A stretch of DNA of 64,000 nt. Origin: Anthoceros angustus (taxonomy: Eukaryota; Streptophyta; Anthocerotopsida; Anthocerotales; Anthocerotaceae). The notes below the pieces were generated by a model. That model saw only the letters and a list, made by a program, of their open reading frames with translations, was not told where the DNA came from and made no database searches. The stretch's first letter is position 1; each line of letters begins with the position of its first letter. This document shows positions 62,891 to 64,000 of the stretch, one piece after another. The stretch is taken from the NCBI GenBank assembly GCA_010909165.1, contig MU008182.1, positions 124,001 to 188,000 of the forward strand. Direction: 5' to 3'. Position numbers and translations under genes: made by a program.

Positions 62891-64000
62891 GCTTCCACTT
62901 ACCTGCCTGCTGGGGCCCTCTGTTGAGCCTGCCGCCTCTCTCGTTCCCGAGCTCTGAGCGCTGTGGACGACGGACTCTCCTTGGGGTTAGGAAATAAGCG
63001 GGGTTTGTTTTTTTTCGTAGGTATGGAGTGTAAAATAAGGCGGAAAGGGAGGAATAAGCACGGACGGTACTCCACAGACTCGTGACGCACTCAGGTAACG
63101 GACCGAGCCCACTCGAGGACCTCCATGACCCGAGTATCAGGATAAGTCCGGACCCCACTCCGGATCAAAACGGGATAAGTACGCCAAGTAAAGTAACTTA
63201 GAAGTTGGAGCGTGAGTTAGACAGGCGGCGCCACGTGGATGGTACTGAGTGGTAGACAAAGGCAGCACTGTGACCGTAGTACTGATGCTGGTCATAGTCA
63301 CGCCCGGCACCAAGGCTTGCAGTGCCAGAGGCGGCGTTAAGCGAAGAGAGTAAGCCATGCCCTCGACATTGATGATGAAATAGACCCGCCCCATGGCTAC
63401 ATCTACCGAGAGAAGCGAGGCGAGGTCATTCTTCCAAACAACTTCTGATTGATTCTCTCGCCGACACCCGCCCGCATTGTCTTTTGATCGCTGTGCACCT
63501 TCCGCGCACTTGGCGAGGAAGCAATCGACGCCGCCGAGGAGCGAGAGATTGTGGAGCCTGCCTCAACAACAATGAAGGAGTGTGAAGATGGGACCCAAGA
63601 AAAGCGGAGGCGGAGCCATGGCGCCTGGTGGAGCGCAACATCGCTACCAAGCGCTACCCGACTTCGGGCCGGAGGAGGAGGCGGAGGAGCCGTGGAGGAG
63701 TGGCACCTTGACATTTTCTGTGCCGTCTCGACCTCGGCTGCCACCCTAGTCCGAGTACGCCAAGATGTTGGCGCGCCAACAACAAGGAGGTCCGATCCAA
63801 GAACTCATGGAGGACTAGGAGGTGGACTGTGAGGTCCCGAGGGCGACAACCGCAAATGGAGGAAGTAGGAGGAGAAAGTACGTAACCCCGAAGGTGAAGG
63901 GAAGGTGGAAGCGGCCAAGGCGGCCCTTTGCGACTGTGAACGCAGCCGTCCTCCAACGATGGTCGGCGTCCGGACCTCAGAGGCACGCTCAGGGGCGAAG
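62891..64000. other. Window end: GC-rich, gypsy 5' region then unrecognised
   Basis: Bases 62891-63170 lie upstream of G2 gag and may be its leader; GGTCCGGACTTATCCTGATA on the minus strand near 63150 is not a recognisable primer site. Bases 63400-64000 are GC-rich, with open frames on both strands (Arg-, Gly- and Pro-rich) but no domain. I see no RNA gene. Confidence 0.35.

Overview
This window looks like nuclear DNA from a repeat-rich land plant. I see no bacterial, organellar or viral gene organisation. Three host genes can be modelled with short spliceosomal introns: a strigolactone/karrikin-pathway SMAX1-LIKE repressor (SMXL, + strand, 19815-23953), a DCD-domain gene (- strand, 40890-43443) and a POLTERGEIST-LIKE type 2C phosphatase (PLL, - strand, 52709-61312). 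A decayed PLS-type PPR gene whose repeats read like those of fern and lycophyte PPR families, together with the large transposon load, makes a fern or fern-ally my best guess. The taxon is an inference and of low confidence.

Layout: 1-5378 is unclassified purine-rich repeat DNA with ~1.4 kb tandem units, ending in a possible LTR. 5379-10991 is a truncated Ty1/copia element (copia-A1, - strand) with a triplicated gag/leader region. 12468-12923 holds two terminal exons of an unrecognised gene, abutted by a second copia element (copia-A2, - strand, to ~19090). SMXL follows. 24.5-26.7 kb holds minisatellites, a CACTA-like end and Ty3/gypsy scraps. 26.7-36.1 kb is a nest of three copies of another copia family (copia-B1 and B2 on +, B3 on -) inside gypsy gag/protease debris, with two copies of a GT-rich minisatellite at truncated element ends. 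36.1-40.9 kb is mostly decayed gypsy-like DNA. The DCD gene is divergent from a PPR pseudogene (44215-46214), whose tail was duplicated together with a copia-C pol fragment (1688-bp offset). 49.6-51.8 kb has a copia-C polypurine tract and LTR start, an orphan PHD finger and several tandem repeats. 51.8-61.3 kb is the PLL locus. 61.4-62.9 kb is a gypsy gag with a 32-bp minisatellite inside its reading frame.

The most unusual object is the PLL locus. Its two outer parts (61312-60563 and 54935-52709) would encode one complete ~918-residue phosphatase, but they are separated by about 5.6 kb of shuffled partial copies of the same gene, its 3' flank and other DNA. The separation occurs at a 15-bp sequence present at both edges. 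Nearly every internal junction I inspected has short shared sequence, as expected of template switching. Many differences between copies are homopolymer indels, so an assembly or long-read artefact must be excluded. A second result is that copia-B appears to be primed by the anticodon region of initiator tRNA-Met (half-tRNA priming), while copia-A has the usual site matching the tRNA 3' end.

The host genes are unrelated and do not form a pathway together. The window is best read as four host loci (one dead) in a matrix of nested, truncated retrotransposons.
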